A stretch of DNA of 64,000 nucleotides, from assembly GCF_029889885.1 (NCBI RefSeq), contig NZ_JARANY010000004.1, positions 85,885 to 149,884 on the forward strand. The letters run 5' to 3'. The stretch is from Chromohalobacter sp. 296-RDG. GTDB taxonomy: Bacteria > Pseudomonadota > Gammaproteobacteria > Pseudomonadales > Halomonadaceae. How positions within the stretch are numbered: the first letter of the stretch is position 1; the number at the start of each line of letters is the position of its first letter. The position numbers and the translations under genes were made by a program. A model generated the notes under the pieces. That model did no database searches. It saw only the letters and a list, made by a program, of their open reading frames with translations, and had not been told where the DNA came from. This document shows positions 10,407-21,437 of the stretch, piece by piece.

Positions 10407-10482
10407 CGGGCCCTCCCGACGGCGCCGTGCGCCTCCATGACAACGCCATGTCCGGCATGCCGGACCCGCTGCTGGATTGCCG

Positions 10483-11682
10483 ATGAACCCCGATCTCGAC
10501 GCCCTCAAGCCCTACCCCTTCGAGAAGCTTGCCGCCCTCAAGGCCGAGGTAACGCCGCCCGCGCTCTCGCCCATCGCGCTGTCCATTGGCGAGCCGCGCC
10601 ACGCGCCGCCGGCAGCCGTACTCGAGGCGCTGCACCACTTCGAGGGCGAGGTCGCACGCTATCCAGCCACGGCGGGGCTCGCCGAATTGCGCGGCACCAT
10701 CGCCCAATGGGCGACACAGCGTTATGCGCTGACACCCGGCTCGCTCGACCCCGAGCGCCACGTGCTGCCGGTCAACGGCACCCGCGAGGCGATCTTCGCC
10801 TTCGTCCAGAGCGCGCTGGACCGTACGCGACCCGCCAAGGTGGCGATGCCCAATCCGTTTTATCAGATTTACGAAGGCGCGACCCTGCTGGCCGGCGGCG
10901 AGCCGTTGTATCTCGATTGCGCCCCCGAAAACGGCTGCCTGACCGATCTGGATGCCGTACCCGCCGCCACCTGGCGCGACGTGCAATTGGTCTTCGTCTG
11001 TTCGCCGGGCAATCCCACCGGTGCCGTCACGCCGCTGAGCGAGTATCAAAAACTGATCGCCCTGGCCGACGAGCACGACTTCCTGATCGCCTCCGACGAA
11101 TGCTATTCGGAGCTTTACCTCGACGAGGCCGCACCGCCGCCGGGGCTGCTCGAGGCCTGCCGCTCGCTGGGGCGCGACGATTACCGCCGCTGCCTGGTGT
11201 TTCATTCACTGTCCAAGCGCTCCAACCTGCCCGGGCTGCGCTCGGGCTTCGTCGCCGGGGATGCTGGGTTGATCGCGCCCTTCAAGCGTTACCGCACCTA
11301 TCACGGCTGCGCGATGCCGCTAACGACCCAACACGCCTCGATCGTCGCCTGGGACGACGAGGCGCATGTGCGCGCCAACCGCGATGCCTATCGCAATAAA
11401 TTCAGCGCAGTGGGCGAGATTCTGGCGCCGGTCATGGATTTCCCCACGCCGCGCGCCAGCTTCTATCTGTGGCCGGAGGTGCCCGGCGGCGACGATGAAG
11501 CCTTCGCCCGCGATCTATTTGCCGAGGAAAACGTTACCGTGCTGCCCGGGCGCTACATGTCGCGTGACGGCGCCCAGGGCAACCCCGGCGCGGGACGCGT
11601 GCGCCTGGCGTTGGTCGCCGAGCTCGACGCCACCGTGGAAGCCGCATGGCGCATCCGACGCTTCATCGAGCGCCGCGCCTGA
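10483..11682 (+). CDS. dapC: N-succinyldiaminopimelate aminotransferase
   Basis: PLP enzyme converting N-succinyl-2-amino-6-oxopimelate to N-succinyl-LL-diaminopimelate in lysine/peptidoglycan precursor synthesis. About 399 residues from the ATG at 10483 (a TTG two codons upstream is less likely). Aminotransferase class I landmarks are visible: CSPGNPTGAV, ASDECYSELY and the PLP lysine in HSLSKRSNLPGLRSGF. Location directly before dapD and dapE distinguishes it from ArgD/AruH-like paralogues. Confidence 0.92.
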   Translation: MNPDLDALKPYPFEKLAALKAEVTPPALSPIALSIGEPRHAPPAAVLEALHHFEGEVARYPATAGLAELRGTIAQWATQRYALTPGSLDPERHVLPVNGTREAIFAFVQSALDRTRPAKVAMPNPFYQIYEGATLLAGGEPLYLDCAPENGCLTDLDAVPAATWRDVQLVFVCSPGNPTGAVTPLSEYQKLIALADEHDFLIASDECYSELYLDEAAPPPGLLEACRSLGRDDYRRCLVFHSLSKRSNLPGLRSGFVAGDAGLIAPFKRYRTYHGCAMPLTTQHASIVAWDDEAHVRANRDAYRNKFSAVGEILAPVMDFPTPRASFYLWPEVPGGDDEAFARDLFAEENVTVLPGRYMSRDGAQGNPGAGRVRLALVAELDATVEAAWRIRRFIERRA

Positions 11683-11723
11683 CCCACTGCGCGACACCGC
11701 AACCCATTCATGAGGAGGCCGTC

Positions 11724-12071
11724 ATGGTCACGCTCTACGGCATCAAGACCTGCGACACCTGCCGCAAGGCACGTCGCACACTCGACGATCTGGGCATCGC
11801 GTATCGTTATCATGACCTGCGTGAGGACGGTCTCGACGCCGCACGGCTCGATGCCTTCCTGGCACGCAGCGACTGGAGCACGCTACTCAACACGCGCAGC
11901 ACCACCTGGCGCGGACTGGACGACGCCGACAAGCGCGATCTCGACGCCGACCGGGCTCGCTCGCTGCTGCTAACGCACCCGACGCTGCTCAAGCGCCCCG
12001 TACTGGAAACGCCGGAGCATTTCCTGGTGGGCTTCAAGGTCGACGCCTACCGCGCCCTTCAGGCGGCCTAG
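11724..12071 (+). CDS. ArsC/Spx-family thioredoxin-fold protein (YffB-like)
   Basis: 115 residues with the arsenate-reductase fold: CDTC at residues 10-13 in YGIKTCDTCRKA, and the LLKRPVLE segment with the family arginine near residue 94. The ATG at 11724 follows GAGGAG. Homologues (YffB) are habitually next to dapE, as here; their true substrate is unresolved and classical ars context is absent, so arsenate reduction should not be assumed. It is embedded between dapC and dapD and likely co-expressed. Confidence 0.85.
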   Translation: MVTLYGIKTCDTCRKARRTLDDLGIAYRYHDLREDGLDAARLDAFLARSDWSTLLNTRSTTWRGLDDADKRDLDADRARSLLLTHPTLLKRPVLETPEHFLVGFKVDAYRALQAA

Positions 12072-12131
12072 GCGCCCACCGGCATTACACGTATCGCCGA
12101 CTTTTTTCATCTAACCCTCGAGGACTTCCCC

Positions 12132-13157
12132 ATGCTGAGTTTCGCTCTCGGAATCGGCCACCAGAACACCCAAGGTGAGTGGCTGGACGTCTACTACCCG
12201 ACGCCGCTGCTCAACCCCGATGACACCCTGGTCGCAGCGGCGCGCGAGGCGCTGAACGCGCCGACGGGCAACGCCGTGGTCAGTTTCCTGCCCGAGCACT
12301 GCCAGGCGCTCGCCGAGGCACTGCGCCAGGCCGGCGATAACGCGCAAGCCGAATTGGCCGACGCCTTCGCCGCCGGCCAGCGGCCGCTCGTCGCCGTCTT
12401 CCTCGACGAGGACAACGCGCCGGCCAGCGTGCCCGAGGTTTACCTCAAGCTGCACCTGCTCTCACATCGCCTGGTCAAGCCCCACGGCATCAAGCTCGAC
12501 GGCATGTTCGGCCTGCTCAAGAACATCGCCTGGACCAACGAAGGCCCCATCGATGTCGACGAACTCGGTGCACGGCGACTCAAAACGCGCCTCGAAGGCC
12601 GCCCGTTCACGGTCGACTGCGTCGACAAGTTCCCCAAGATGGCCGATTACGTAGTACCCAAGGGCATACGCATCGGCGACACCGCCCGCGTGCGCCTGGG
12701 CGCCTACCTCGGCGAGGGCACCACGGTCATGCATGAAGGCTTCTGCAACTTCAATGCCGGCACCGAAGGGCCGGGCATGGTCGAAGGGCGTATTTCCGCT
12801 GGCGTGGTGATCGGCAAGGGCTCGGATCTCGGTGGCGGCTGCTCGACCATGGGCACCCTCTCGGGCGGCGGCAACATCATCATCTCCATCGGCGAGGGTT
12901 GCCTGATTGGCGCCAACGCCGGCATCGGCATCCCGCTGGGCGACCGCTGCACGGTGGAAGCCGGTCTTTACATCACGGCCGGCGCCAAGATCGCCGTACT
13001 CGACGAGCAGGGCGAACTGGTGCAGACCGTCAGCGGCCGCGACCTGGCCAATCAGAGCGACCTGCTGCTGCGTCGCAACTCGCAGAACGGCCGCATCGAG
13101 TGCCTGACCAACAAGAGTGCCGTGGCACTCAACGAGGCACTGCATGCCCACAACTGA
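12132..13157 (+). CDS. dapD: 2,3,4,5-tetrahydropyridine-2,6-dicarboxylate N-succinyltransferase
   Basis: Committing enzyme of the succinylase branch of DAP/lysine synthesis. The 341-residue product is the longer Pseudomonas/Mycobacterium-like DapD type, not the 274-residue E. coli type. A left-handed beta-helix with imperfect hexapeptides ([37 protein letters not shown]) spans about residues 190-290. The dapE start overlaps its last codons. Confidence 0.95.
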   Translation: MLSFALGIGHQNTQGEWLDVYYPTPLLNPDDTLVAAAREALNAPTGNAVVSFLPEHCQALAEALRQAGDNAQAELADAFAAGQRPLVAVFLDEDNAPASVPEVYLKLHLLSHRLVKPHGIKLDGMFGLLKNIAWTNEGPIDVDELGARRLKTRLEGRPFTVDCVDKFPKMADYVVPKGIRIGDTARVRLGAYLGEGTTVMHEGFCNFNAGTEGPGMVEGRISAGVVIGKGSDLGGGCSTMGTLSGGGNIIISIGEGCLIGANAGIGIPLGDRCTVEAGLYITAGAKIAVLDEQGELVQTVSGRDLANQSDLLLRRNSQNGRIECLTNKSAVALNEALHAHN

Positions 13158-14301
13158 TCGCACCGTGCCAGCGTCACCGACCCTGGCACTGGCCTTCGAG
13201 TTGCTGCGTCGTCGTTCGGTGACCCCGGACGATGCCGGCTGTCAGGCGCTGATGATCGCGCGCCTGGAGCAGTTGGGATTTCATGTCGAACGCTTGCGCA
13301 TCGGCGAGGTGGACAACTTCTGGGCCACCCGCGGCGATAGCGGCCCCATGTTGGTGTTCGCCGGACATACCGATGTCGTGCCCACCGGGCCCGAAAGCGA
13401 CTGGGAATATCCACCCTTCGAGCCATGCATCGACGCTGCGGGCATGCTCTGCGGACGCGGTGCGGCGGACATGAAGGGCAGCCTGGCGGCGATGATCACC
13501 GCCGTGGAAGACTTTCTCGCCACGCACCCGGCGCATCCCGGCCGACTCGGTTTTCTGATCACCGCCGACGAGGAAGGCCCCGCCGTTCACGGGACCCGGG
13601 CCGTGGTCGAGCACCTCCGCGAACACGGCGTCATCCCGGATTACTGCATTGTCGGCGAGCCTTCCTCCAGCGAACGCCTGGGCGATACCCTCAAGAACGG
13701 GCGCCGCGGATCGCTGGGTGGCGTCCTGCGCGTCAAGGGCGTCCAGGGCCATGTCGCCTACCCGCACCTGGCGCGCAACCCCGTGCACGAAGCGGCCCCG
13801 GCATTGGCCGCGCTGGCCGCCGAGCACTGGGATGCCGGCAACGAGTTCTTTCCCGCGACCAGCTTCCAGATTTCCAACCTCCAGGCCGGCACCGGGGCAA
13901 CCAACGTGATTCCCGGGCAATTGGAAGTGGTCTTCAATTTCCGTTTCTCCACGGAGGTCACCGCCGAGGCACTGAAGGCGCGTACCGCCGAGATTCTAGA
14001 GAGTTTCGCGCTCGACTACACGCTCGACTGGACGCTCAACGGTGAGCCCTTTCTCACTGCCGGAGGCGCTCTGGTCGATGCTACCGTGGCCAGCGTGGAA
14101 GACATGCTGGGCTATCGTCCGCAGCTTTCGACCGGCGGCGGCACCTCGGATGGCCGATTCGTCGCCACACTGGGCGCGCAAGTCATCGAACTGGGCCCGA
14201 CCAACGCCACGATACACAAGGTCGACGAGCGCATACGCGCCGCCGACCTGGAGACGCTGAGCCGTCTCTATACGACCATCATGCAACGTTTGCTTACCTG
14301 A
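13144..14301 (+). CDS. dapE: Succinyl-diaminopimelate desuccinylase
   Basis: Dinuclear zinc M20 hydrolase releasing LL-DAP. Metal-ligand motifs are intact: [11 protein letters not shown] (His), [10 protein letters not shown] (bridging Asp), TADEEGPA (catalytic and metal Glu), IVGEPSS and the C-terminal IHKVDE histidine. The ATG at 13144 overlaps the dapD end by 14 bp and gives 385 residues; an upstream in-frame ATG at 13117 lies deeper in dapD and is unlikely. Confidence 0.95.
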   Translation: MPTTDRTVPASPTLALAFELLRRRSVTPDDAGCQALMIARLEQLGFHVERLRIGEVDNFWATRGDSGPMLVFAGHTDVVPTGPESDWEYPPFEPCIDAAGMLCGRGAADMKGSLAAMITAVEDFLATHPAHPGRLGFLITADEEGPAVHGTRAVVEHLREHGVIPDYCIVGEPSSSERLGDTLKNGRRGSLGGVLRVKGVQGHVAYPHLARNPVHEAAPALAALAAEHWDAGNEFFPATSFQISNLQAGTGATNVIPGQLEVVFNFRFSTEVTAEALKARTAEILESFALDYTLDWTLNGEPFLTAGGALVDATVASVEDMLGYRPQLSTGGGTSDGRFVATLGAQVIELGPTNATIHKVDERIRAADLETLSRLYTTIMQRLLT

Positions 14302-14309
14302 GGTCCGCC

Positions 14310-14699
14310 GTGGAGCGCTACCCCGACATCGAGATCTATCTAGCCGACGCCGACATCGAAGCCGTGCAAGGCTGGCTCGCCGAACATTTCGACGAACGAC
14401 CCGCGCTGGTCAAGCGCGGCAAGAGCCAATGGCGAGCACAGGCACGCTATGCCGACAGCGAGGTGCCGATTTTGCTGGTGACCCATGCCGCCGACGGTTT
14501 CGCCAGCCTGTGGTTCGACAGTCCGCACACCCCCTGGCCACGCGATGTGGACTGCGCGCGTGATGCCGCGCGCTCGCTTGGCTGTGAGGTGCGTTGCTCA
14601 TTGGGCGGATGGCAACCCGGCGACGAGCCGGACCGCTTCTGGCGCGTCCGCGCGGACGGCGAGGAAAGCGCCATCGACTGGCCGGATTCAGGACAATAG
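14310..14699 (+). CDS. Conserved protein of unknown function downstream of dapE
   Basis: 129 residues from a GTG start 8 bp after the dapE stop; no signal peptide or membrane segment. It is acidic with many Trp residues (W20, W42 and others) and a conserved-looking HTPWPRDVDCARDAARSLGCEVRCSLGGW core. I do not recognise a named family. The tight spacing and the terminator following it make it the last gene of the dap operon. Confidence 0.7.
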   Translation: MERYPDIEIYLADADIEAVQGWLAEHFDERPALVKRGKSQWRAQARYADSEVPILLVTHAADGFASLWFDSPHTPWPRDVDCARDAARSLGCEVRCSLGGWQPGDEPDRFWRVRADGEESAIDWPDSGQ

Positions 14700-14716
14700 C
14701 GCGGCTCATGACGTAA

Positions 14717-14749
14717 AACGCCCCATCCGATGCAACCGAATGGGGCGTT
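14717..14749. terminator. Bidirectional intrinsic terminator
   Basis: AACGCCCCAT / ATGGGGCGTT with a 13-base loop, between the convergent dap operon and the cold-shock-domain gene; serves both. Confidence 0.75.
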
Positions 14750-14776
14750 GTCATGCCTGCGTGGCAGGATCTGCAG

Positions 14777-15244
14777 TCAGGAAATAACGGTCACATCATC
14801 GGCCTGCAGGCCACGTTCGTTCTCGATGACGTGATAGCGGACCTTCTGACCTTCCGCGAGCGTGCGATGTCCCTTGCCACGGATGGCGCGAAAATGCACG
14901 AACACATCCTCGCCGCTATCGCGGGTGATGAAGCCGTACCCTTTATTGACGTTGAACCACTTCACTTCGCCGATCTCACGGTCGTCGTTTTCCAACTCGA
15001 CGAGATGCGCCAGCTGCCGCGACTGCGGGCCCAGAACTTGCGTGCTCAGCGTTCCCAGCAACAACAGCACGAACACGGCCAGGGCCGTGGCGCTATACGC
15101 GATGGCAATGCCATCGGCTTCGAGCATCAGGGAAAACTCCAGCACGCTACCGCTCAACGTCACGAACAGCGCGATCAACAGTGGAGAAGGAATGGCCAAC
15201 AGGACACTGATGAGACTACAACGTAGGAATATCTTACGATTCAT
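14777..15244 (-). CDS. Membrane-anchored cold-shock-domain protein
   Basis: 155 residues from the ATG at 15244. Two hydrophobic segments (about 5-32 and 45-70) precede a complete C-terminal CspA-type domain beginning [15 protein letters not shown], with RNP1 (KGYGFI) and RNP2 (VFVHF) intact. This anchors a single-stranded nucleic-acid-binding domain at the inner membrane, probably facing the cytoplasm. The upstream in-frame extension lacks a ribosome site and looks non-coding. Its role is not known; similar fusions exist in other gammaproteobacteria. Confidence 0.85.
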   Translation of the reverse strand: MNRKIFLRCSLISVLLAIPSPLLIALFVTLSGSVLEFSLMLEADGIAIAYSATALAVFVLLLLGTLSTQVLGPQSRQLAHLVELENDDREIGEVKWFNVNKGYGFITRDSGEDVFVHFRAIRGKGHRTLAEGQKVRYHVIENERGLQADDVTVIS

Positions 15245-15394
15245 GGACCTCGATATCTCTTGTTGTCCGATGGAAATGCTCCTTGGGCGCCTGAGCGCGT
15301 ACAGAGCCGACATGAGTTGCGCAGTCAATACGCAACGTGATGAACACAACTTTTGAACACAACGCTCTTGAACGCATTGCATAAGGTGCCAGAA

Positions 15395-15664
15395 ATGAAC
15401 GGTGACACACCGTCAAAAGATTCTAGCATGACCGAGGATGTCACGCGCGACCGCCTCGACGCACTGGAGTCCCGACTCGCCTATCAGGAAGACTGGTTGG
15501 ACACGCTCGACCATGCCCTGGCCGCGCAGGACCGACGCATGGCCCAGCTCGAACGCACCAATGACATGCTGCGCAAACGCCTGCGCAACCTGCGTCAAAG
15601 CGTCGACCACATGAGCGATGACGACGCTCCAACGCCCAGCGACGAGATACCACCCCATTATTGA
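15395..15664 (+). CDS. slyX: SlyX family coiled-coil protein
   Basis: Small 89-residue protein with a heptad-rich coiled coil ([19 protein letters not shown]) and the SlyX C-terminal signature ending in PPHY. Function is unknown in all species. I took ATG 15395, which has AAGGTG upstream; ATG 15428 (MTEDVT) would give 78 residues, closer to the family norm, and cannot be excluded. Confidence 0.88.
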   Translation: MNGDTPSKDSSMTEDVTRDRLDALESRLAYQEDWLDTLDHALAAQDRRMAQLERTNDMLRKRLRNLRQSVDHMSDDDAPTPSDEIPPHY

Positions 15665-15697
15665 GCACAACCCACGCCTCGGCCGTTGGGCCATGAA

Positions 15698-17248
15698 TCA
15701 AGCGTGCTGGGGCTTTTTCAGCAGCAGAATCAATGGCGCCACCAACAGGTACAGCACGCCCAGCCACAGAAAGATATCGTTGTAAGCCATGACCATGCTT
15801 TGCTCAAGCAGGGTGCGCGCCAGCATCTCGACCGAGGCGGCATGTGGGTCACCGGTCGACGCCAGCAGCTGCTGATACTGCGCCTGGGTCGCGTTGACGA
15901 CCTCGCGGCCTTGATCGATGGCAGGAATCAGCTGATTCCAATGGTAGTCTTCACGCCAGTCGCGAATCGTGTCCAACAACGCCAGGCCCACCGCCCCGCC
16001 GAGATTGCGCATCACGTTGAACAGACCACTGGCATTGCCGACCTCGCTGGGCGGCAAGGTGCCAAAAGCAATGCGCGAGATGGGAATCAAACACACCACC
16101 AGTCCCACGCCACGCACTACTTGCGGCCAGAAAAACACGTCAAAGCCCGATTCGGCTGTCAGATCGGCATTCATCACCGTGCCGATACCGGTCAATAGCA
16201 TCCCCAGCAGCAAGAGTGCGCGCAGATCGACCGTGTCGGAGGCACGCCCCACCAGAGGTGCGGTCAAGAACATCGCGCCACCGGTAACGATCATGACCTC
16301 ACCAATCTGCAAGGCCGAATAGCCGCGCACGTTGCCCAAGAACAACGGCAATAGATACACCAGGCCATACAAGCCGATTCCCACCACGAACCCTAGCCCA
16401 GCCCCTACGGCGAAATTAAGGTTAGTAAAGGCGCGCAGGTCGACGATGGGGTGACGGTGGCGTAGAGCGCGCCAGAAGAACCCCACCGAGGCGAGTGCGC
16501 AGACGATTGCGGCAATGAGGATCGTGCGGCTGGCGAACCAGTCGTCGCCGGGGCCTTCCTCGAGCGAAAATTCCAGCGTGCCCAGGAACAGTGCCAGAAG
16601 CGCCAAGCCGATGAGGTCGAGGTGGCGCAACGCGCGATGGTCGGGGCGATCGATATCTAGAAGCCGCCACACCGCAGCCGACACCAGGACACCGGGCACG
16701 AGATTGGCGAGAAACAGCCAATGCCAGCTCGCGAACTCGGTGATGTAGCCACCCACGGTCGGCCCGATCGACGGCGCCAGCGTCGCCACCAGGCCCATCA
16801 CACCCTGTACCGTGCCCATCATGCGCCGTGGAAAGACACTGAAACTGATGGCATAGGCGATGGGAATCATCGCCCCGCCCATGAAGCCCTGAATGGCCCG
16901 CAGCACGATCAGCGATTCGATGGAATTGGCCATGGCGCAGCCGAGGCTCGCCAGCGTGAAGCCCAGGCAAGAGGTCACGAGCGCGACTCGGGTGGAAAGA
17001 ATCCGCGTCAGCATGCCCGACAGCGGGATCATGATGATCTCGGCGATCAGATAAGAGGTCTGAACCCAGGATATCTCGTCAGCGCTGGCCGAAACCCCGG
17101 CCTGAATCTCATTGAGAGAACTCGCGACGATCTGGATATCCAGAATCGCCATGAACATTCCGAACACCGCTGCCACGAAGGCCAGTTGAGTACGCCGTGA
17201 AGGCGCCTCCTGCGGACCCGCCGAGTCGCTTGCGATCGCCTCGGCCAT
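15698..17248 (-). CDS. emrB: Multidrug efflux MFS transporter, DHA2 family (EmrB-like)
   Basis: Inner-membrane proton-driven drug exporter with about 14 transmembrane segments in 516 residues. The DHA2 hallmark ISWVQTSYLIAEIIMIPLSG near 40-60 and the motif-C-like GLVATLAPSIGPTVGGY segment are present. Its start codon abuts the stop of the HlyD-family gene at 17249, so the two form an EmrAB tripartite pump needing an outer-membrane TolC-type partner encoded elsewhere. No regulator is adjacent. Confidence 0.92.
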   Translation of the reverse strand: MAEAIASDSAGPQEAPSRRTQLAFVAAVFGMFMAILDIQIVASSLNEIQAGVSASADEISWVQTSYLIAEIIMIPLSGMLTRILSTRVALVTSCLGFTLASLGCAMANSIESLIVLRAIQGFMGGAMIPIAYAISFSVFPRRMMGTVQGVMGLVATLAPSIGPTVGGYITEFASWHWLFLANLVPGVLVSAAVWRLLDIDRPDHRALRHLDLIGLALLALFLGTLEFSLEEGPGDDWFASRTILIAAIVCALASVGFFWRALRHRHPIVDLRAFTNLNFAVGAGLGFVVGIGLYGLVYLLPLFLGNVRGYSALQIGEVMIVTGGAMFLTAPLVGRASDTVDLRALLLLGMLLTGIGTVMNADLTAESGFDVFFWPQVVRGVGLVVCLIPISRIAFGTLPPSEVGNASGLFNVMRNLGGAVGLALLDTIRDWREDYHWNQLIPAIDQGREVVNATQAQYQQLLASTGDPHAASVEMLARTLLEQSMVMAYNDIFLWLGVLYLLVAPLILLLKKPQHA

Positions 17249-18301
17249 TTAACCGTCGTACTCGGGGTCGAGGTCGCGCGTATCCACCGATGGCACCACC
17301 GAGAGGCCATCGCGCAAGCGCTCCAAGGCATCATCCGGGCCCGTCACGCGGATACGCACCGGCACCCGCTGGACGATCTTGTTGAAGTTACCGGTGGCGT
17401 TGTCCTGCGGCAGCAGGCTGAAGCGCGAGCCCGTGGCAGGCGCCAAGCTATCGACGACGCCTTCGAACTCGGTATCGGGATAGGCATCGACATGCAACGA
17501 TACCGACTGCCCCGGCCGCATGCGCGTGGTCTGGGTTTCCTTGTAATTGGCAACGACATAGGCCGAGCGAATCGGCACCAGTTGCATCAAGGTCAACGAC
17601 GGCTGGGCCAGCGTGCCGACTTCCACCGTCTTGTTGCCGATCACACCGGCCACCGGCGCCGTCAGGCATGTCTTATCGAGCTGGTGGCGCGCGTTGTCGA
17701 TGTCGGCACGGGCGGATTCGATATTGGCCTCGGCACTGTCGCTTTCGGCTTCGAGCACGTCGAGCTGCTTGCGTGACGAAGCCAGCGTGGCACGCCGAGC
17801 CGCAAGCGTCGCTTCCGCGACCTGCACGGCCGCCTGATCGTCCTGGTACTCTTGCTGAGAGGCGTAGCTTTTCTCAGCCAGGCGCTTCGAGCGCTCGAGA
17901 TGCAAGCGTGCCTGTTCGAGATCCGCCTGCGCCGAGTTCACCTGCGCCTGGGCCTCGTCGATCGAGGCGTGTTGCTGCTCGACCTGGCGATCAGCACTGA
18001 CGGCATTGGCCTGGGCCACGGCCAGCGACGCCTGGGCCTGGGCAAGTTGAGACTTGGCATCGCTGGGGTCGAGCCTCACCAGAATATCGCCGGCCGAGAC
18101 GCGCTGGTTATCGGACACCGCCACCTCGTCGACACGCCCGCTGACCTCGGCCCGCACCGCAACACTGTCGGCATGTACGTAAGCGTTATCGGTCTCTTCG
18201 AAGTAACGACCGGTCTGCCACCAATGTATCCCCCAGACGAGGGCCACCAGCACCAACACGACCAATGCCAGCGCCGTATAAAGTCGCTTCTTGATTTTCA
18301 T
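17249..18301 (-). CDS. emrA: Membrane fusion protein of EmrAB-type efflux pump
   Basis: HlyD-family periplasmic adaptor, 350 residues: an N-terminal membrane anchor (about 7-28), a beta-barrel/lipoyl segment (VRAEVSGRVDEVAVSDNQRV), a long alpha-helical hairpin rich in Ala/Gln (about 80-205) and the returning lipoyl half (LTAPVAGVIGNKTVEVG). First gene of the emrAB pair. The 187-bp region upstream contains the inverted pair CACCGG/CCGGTG that could be an operator, but no regulator gene is nearby. Confidence 0.92.
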   Translation of the reverse strand: MKIKKRLYTALALVVLVLVALVWGIHWWQTGRYFEETDNAYVHADSVAVRAEVSGRVDEVAVSDNQRVSAGDILVRLDPSDAKSQLAQAQASLAVAQANAVSADRQVEQQHASIDEAQAQVNSAQADLEQARLHLERSKRLAEKSYASQQEYQDDQAAVQVAEATLAARRATLASSRKQLDVLEAESDSAEANIESARADIDNARHQLDKTCLTAPVAGVIGNKTVEVGTLAQPSLTLMQLVPIRSAYVVANYKETQTTRMRPGQSVSLHVDAYPDTEFEGVVDSLAPATGSRFSLLPQDNATGNFNKIVQRVPVRIRVTGPDDALERLRDGLSVVPSVDTRDLDPEYDG

Positions 18302-18488
18302 AACTCGAGTTCACCGGACGGTCTACAGAGGTCGTACAGGATACACTAATCCGCCCGGTGGACGCTTGGGGAGCTATCCAGGCACTACTGAGGCTCTCCC
18401 TTCCGTCCCCGCTGCGTCTCAACAACGCGCCACGGCCGATCGATATCCGTCCGGGCACGTGCATATCCTGCCATGTCTCATGGCCGCC

Positions 18489-21257
18489 TCAGTGCGCTTC
18501 GTCCCAGTTGGCGCCGGCGTTGGCTTCGACGGTCAACGACACGTCGAGCTTGACGGCATCTTCCATGCGTTGGCGGATGGCGTCGGTGAAGGCGTCGATC
18601 TGACTTTCCGCGACTTCGAAGACCAGTTCGTCGTGGACCTGCATCACCATCCAGGCGTCGAAGTCCCCGTCACGTAGCCAACGGTCGACGTCGATCATCG
18701 CCAGCTTGATGATGTCGGCGGCGGTGCCCTGCATCGGGGCGTTGATGGCGGTGCGCTCGGCGGCCTGGCGGCGAGTACGGTTCTGAGCATTGATCTCGGG
18801 GAGATAGAGGCGACGACCGAACACCGTCTCGACATAGCCATCGTCGGCGGCCTGGGCACGAATACGCTCCATGAAGCGTGCCACGCCGGGATAACGGTCG
18901 AAGTAGCGGTCAATGTAGGTCTGCGCCTGATTGCGTTCGATATGCAGCTGTCGCCCCAGCCCCCAGGCGCTCATGCCGTAGATCAGACCGAAGTTGATGG
19001 CCTTGGCACTGCGCCGTTGCTCACCGCTGACGGCATCGAGCGCCACACCGAACACTTCCGCTGCGGTGGCGGTGTGGATATCGCGTTTCTCGGCGAACGC
19101 CTCGAGCAATCCCTTATCGCCGGAGAGGTGCGCCATGATGCGCAACTCGATCTGCGAATAGTCGGCGGCGACGATGCGATAGCCGGGGCGCGCCACAAAG
19201 GCCTGGCGAATCTTGCGCCCTTCTTCGGTACGGATGGGGATGTTCTGCAGGTTGGGATCGGATGACGACAGACGCCCGGTGGCCGTGACCGCCTGGTGAT
19301 AGCTGGTATGCAGCCGCCGCGTGGTGGGATTGACCAATTGCGGTAGTTTGTCAGTGTAGGTCGACTTCAATTTGGCAAAGCCGCGATGCTCGATGACCAC
19401 CTTGGGCAACGGATAATCCAGCGCCAGTTCCTCGAGCACCGCCTCGGCGGTGCTCGGCGCGCCCTTGGGCGTCTTCTTGATCACCGGGATTTTCAATTCA
19501 TCAAAGAGGATCTCGCCGAGTTGCTTGGGCGAGCCCAGGTTGAATTCTCGCCCGGCCAGCTCGTACGCACGCGCTTCCAGTTCCCGCAGACGCTTGTCCA
19601 GCGCGCGGCTCTGGGTGTGCAGGCGCTCGGCGTCCAACGCCACGCCGTTGCGTTCCATGTGCGAAAGTACCGGCACCAACGGCAGCTCAACCTCATCCAG
19701 CACCGCCGCCAGGCGGCCTTCGCCGTCCACGCGTGGGCGCAATTCACGGTGCAACCGCAAAGTGATGTCGACATCTTCGCAGGCGTAGGGCGCGGCTTCT
19801 TCGAGTGCGACCTGATCGAAGGTCAGCTGCTTGGCGCCCTTACCGGCAATCTCCTCGAAGGTGATGGTCTCCTCGCCGAGGTACTTGAGCGCCAGCGAGT
19901 TCATGTCGTGGCGCGTCGCCGTGGAATCGAGCACATAAGACGCCAGCATGGTGTCCTCGAGGCACCCCGTGACCTCGATGTCATAACGCGCCAGCACCGA
20001 GATGTCGTACTTGAGGTTCTGGCCGACCTTGGCCTTGGAAGCGTCTTCCCACAGCGGCTTGAGCGCGGCCAGCACCGTGTCGCGATCGAGTTGATCGGGC
20101 GCATCGAGATAGCGGTGCGCCACCGGGATATAGGCAGCCTCGCCGGCGTCCAGCGCCAGGCCGATGCCGACGATCTCGGCCTCCATGTAGTTGAGGCTGG
20201 TGGTTTCCAGATCGAAGCAGAAGATGTCCGCCTGCGCCAGACGATCGCGCCAGGCATCGAAGGCCTCTTGCGTGACGATGACATGATCCTCGCGCAGCGT
20301 TGAGCTCGTATCGGCCGCCGGTGCGTCATCCTCCTTCGCTGGCGCCCCCTTGGCCACATCATCGACGCCCTCATCGCGTCCCTCGAGCAACTCACCCAGC
20401 CAGTTCTTGAATTCAAGCTCGGTATAAAGCGCCTTGAGCGCCTCACGGTCGGGATGCGCAATGTTCAGATCGTCGAGGCCCACCGGTAGCGCGCAATCGG
20501 TCTTGATCGTTGCCAGTCGGTAGGACAGGAAGGCCTGATCGCGATTGGCGTCGAGCTTCTTGTCCAGCGTCTTGGCGCCGCGAAAGTCCAGCGTCTTGAT
20601 ACGCTCGAGATCGGCGTAGAGGGTCTCGAGTCCGCCCTGCATGCCTTGCAGCAAGCCGAGCGCGGTCTTCTCGCCGACGCCCGGCACGCCGGGGATGTTG
20701 TCGACCTTGTCGCCCATCAACGCCAGATAATCGATGACCAACGACGGCGGAATCCCGAACTTGGTCTCGACGCCGGCCACGTCGAGCGTCTCGCCCTTCA
20801 TGGTGTTGACCAGGGTGATGTGCGCGTTGACGAGCTGCGCCATGTCCTTGTCACCGGTGGAAATCACCGCATCACGCCCCGCCTCGGTGGCATGCCGCGC
20901 CAGGGTGCCGATCACGTCATCGGCCTCTACGCCCTCGATGCACAAAAGCGGCAAGCCCAGTGCACGAATGCAATCGTGCAACGGTTCGACCTGAGGCCGC
21001 AGGTCGTCGGGCATCGGCGGGCGGTGCGCCTTGTACTCGGCGTAGATCTCGTCGCGGAAGGTCTTGCCCTTGGCGTCGAAGACCACCGCCATGGGGCTGT
21101 CGGGATACTGCTTGAGCAGGCTCTTGAGCATGTTGAGCACGCCCTTCACCGCGCCGGTGGGATTACCCTTGGACGTGGTCAGCGGCGGCAAGGCGTGAAA
21201 AGCCCGGTACAAGTACGACGAGCCGTCGACGAGAACGATGGGGGGCGTGTTGGCCAT
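18489..21257 (-). CDS. polA: DNA polymerase I
   Basis: Replicative gap-filling and repair polymerase. 922 residues with three domains: 5'-3' exonuclease ([12 protein letters not shown] at the N-terminus), 3'-5' proofreading exonuclease with the D-x-E motif intact in [10 protein letters not shown], and polymerase with [18 protein letters not shown] and QVHDELVFE. Proofreading therefore appears active, unlike in several Gram-positives. The start at 21257 (MANTPP) matches Pseudomonas alignments; ATG 21272 would add five residues. Confidence 0.97.
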   Translation of the reverse strand: MANTPPIVLVDGSSYLYRAFHALPPLTTSKGNPTGAVKGVLNMLKSLLKQYPDSPMAVVFDAKGKTFRDEIYAEYKAHRPPMPDDLRPQVEPLHDCIRALGLPLLCIEGVEADDVIGTLARHATEAGRDAVISTGDKDMAQLVNAHITLVNTMKGETLDVAGVETKFGIPPSLVIDYLALMGDKVDNIPGVPGVGEKTALGLLQGMQGGLETLYADLERIKTLDFRGAKTLDKKLDANRDQAFLSYRLATIKTDCALPVGLDDLNIAHPDREALKALYTELEFKNWLGELLEGRDEGVDDVAKGAPAKEDDAPAADTSSTLREDHVIVTQEAFDAWRDRLAQADIFCFDLETTSLNYMEAEIVGIGLALDAGEAAYIPVAHRYLDAPDQLDRDTVLAALKPLWEDASKAKVGQNLKYDISVLARYDIEVTGCLEDTMLASYVLDSTATRHDMNSLALKYLGEETITFEEIAGKGAKQLTFDQVALEEAAPYACEDVDITLRLHRELRPRVDGEGRLAAVLDEVELPLVPVLSHMERNGVALDAERLHTQSRALDKRLRELEARAYELAGREFNLGSPKQLGEILFDELKIPVIKKTPKGAPSTAEAVLEELALDYPLPKVVIEHRGFAKLKSTYTDKLPQLVNPTTRRLHTSYHQAVTATGRLSSSDPNLQNIPIRTEEGRKIRQAFVARPGYRIVAADYSQIELRIMAHLSGDKGLLEAFAEKRDIHTATAAEVFGVALDAVSGEQRRSAKAINFGLIYGMSAWGLGRQLHIERNQAQTYIDRYFDRYPGVARFMERIRAQAADDGYVETVFGRRLYLPEINAQNRTRRQAAERTAINAPMQGTAADIIKLAMIDVDRWLRDGDFDAWMVMQVHDELVFEVAESQIDAFTDAIRQRMEDAVKLDVSLTVEANAGANWDEAH

Positions 21258-21437
21258 GGCATCAGCATCCATTGGAAATTCGCGATACCGCCATGATACG
21301 CAAGGCATTGCGCAGCGTCAGGCAAAACCCTCTGCACATGCGCCGAACGCGCATGATGTGGGATAATGACCTTTCATTACCTCATGGGCTCGGGGCGCAA
21401 TACCATCGTGTTTGCCCCACCAGCCGAGGAGAGCGTC

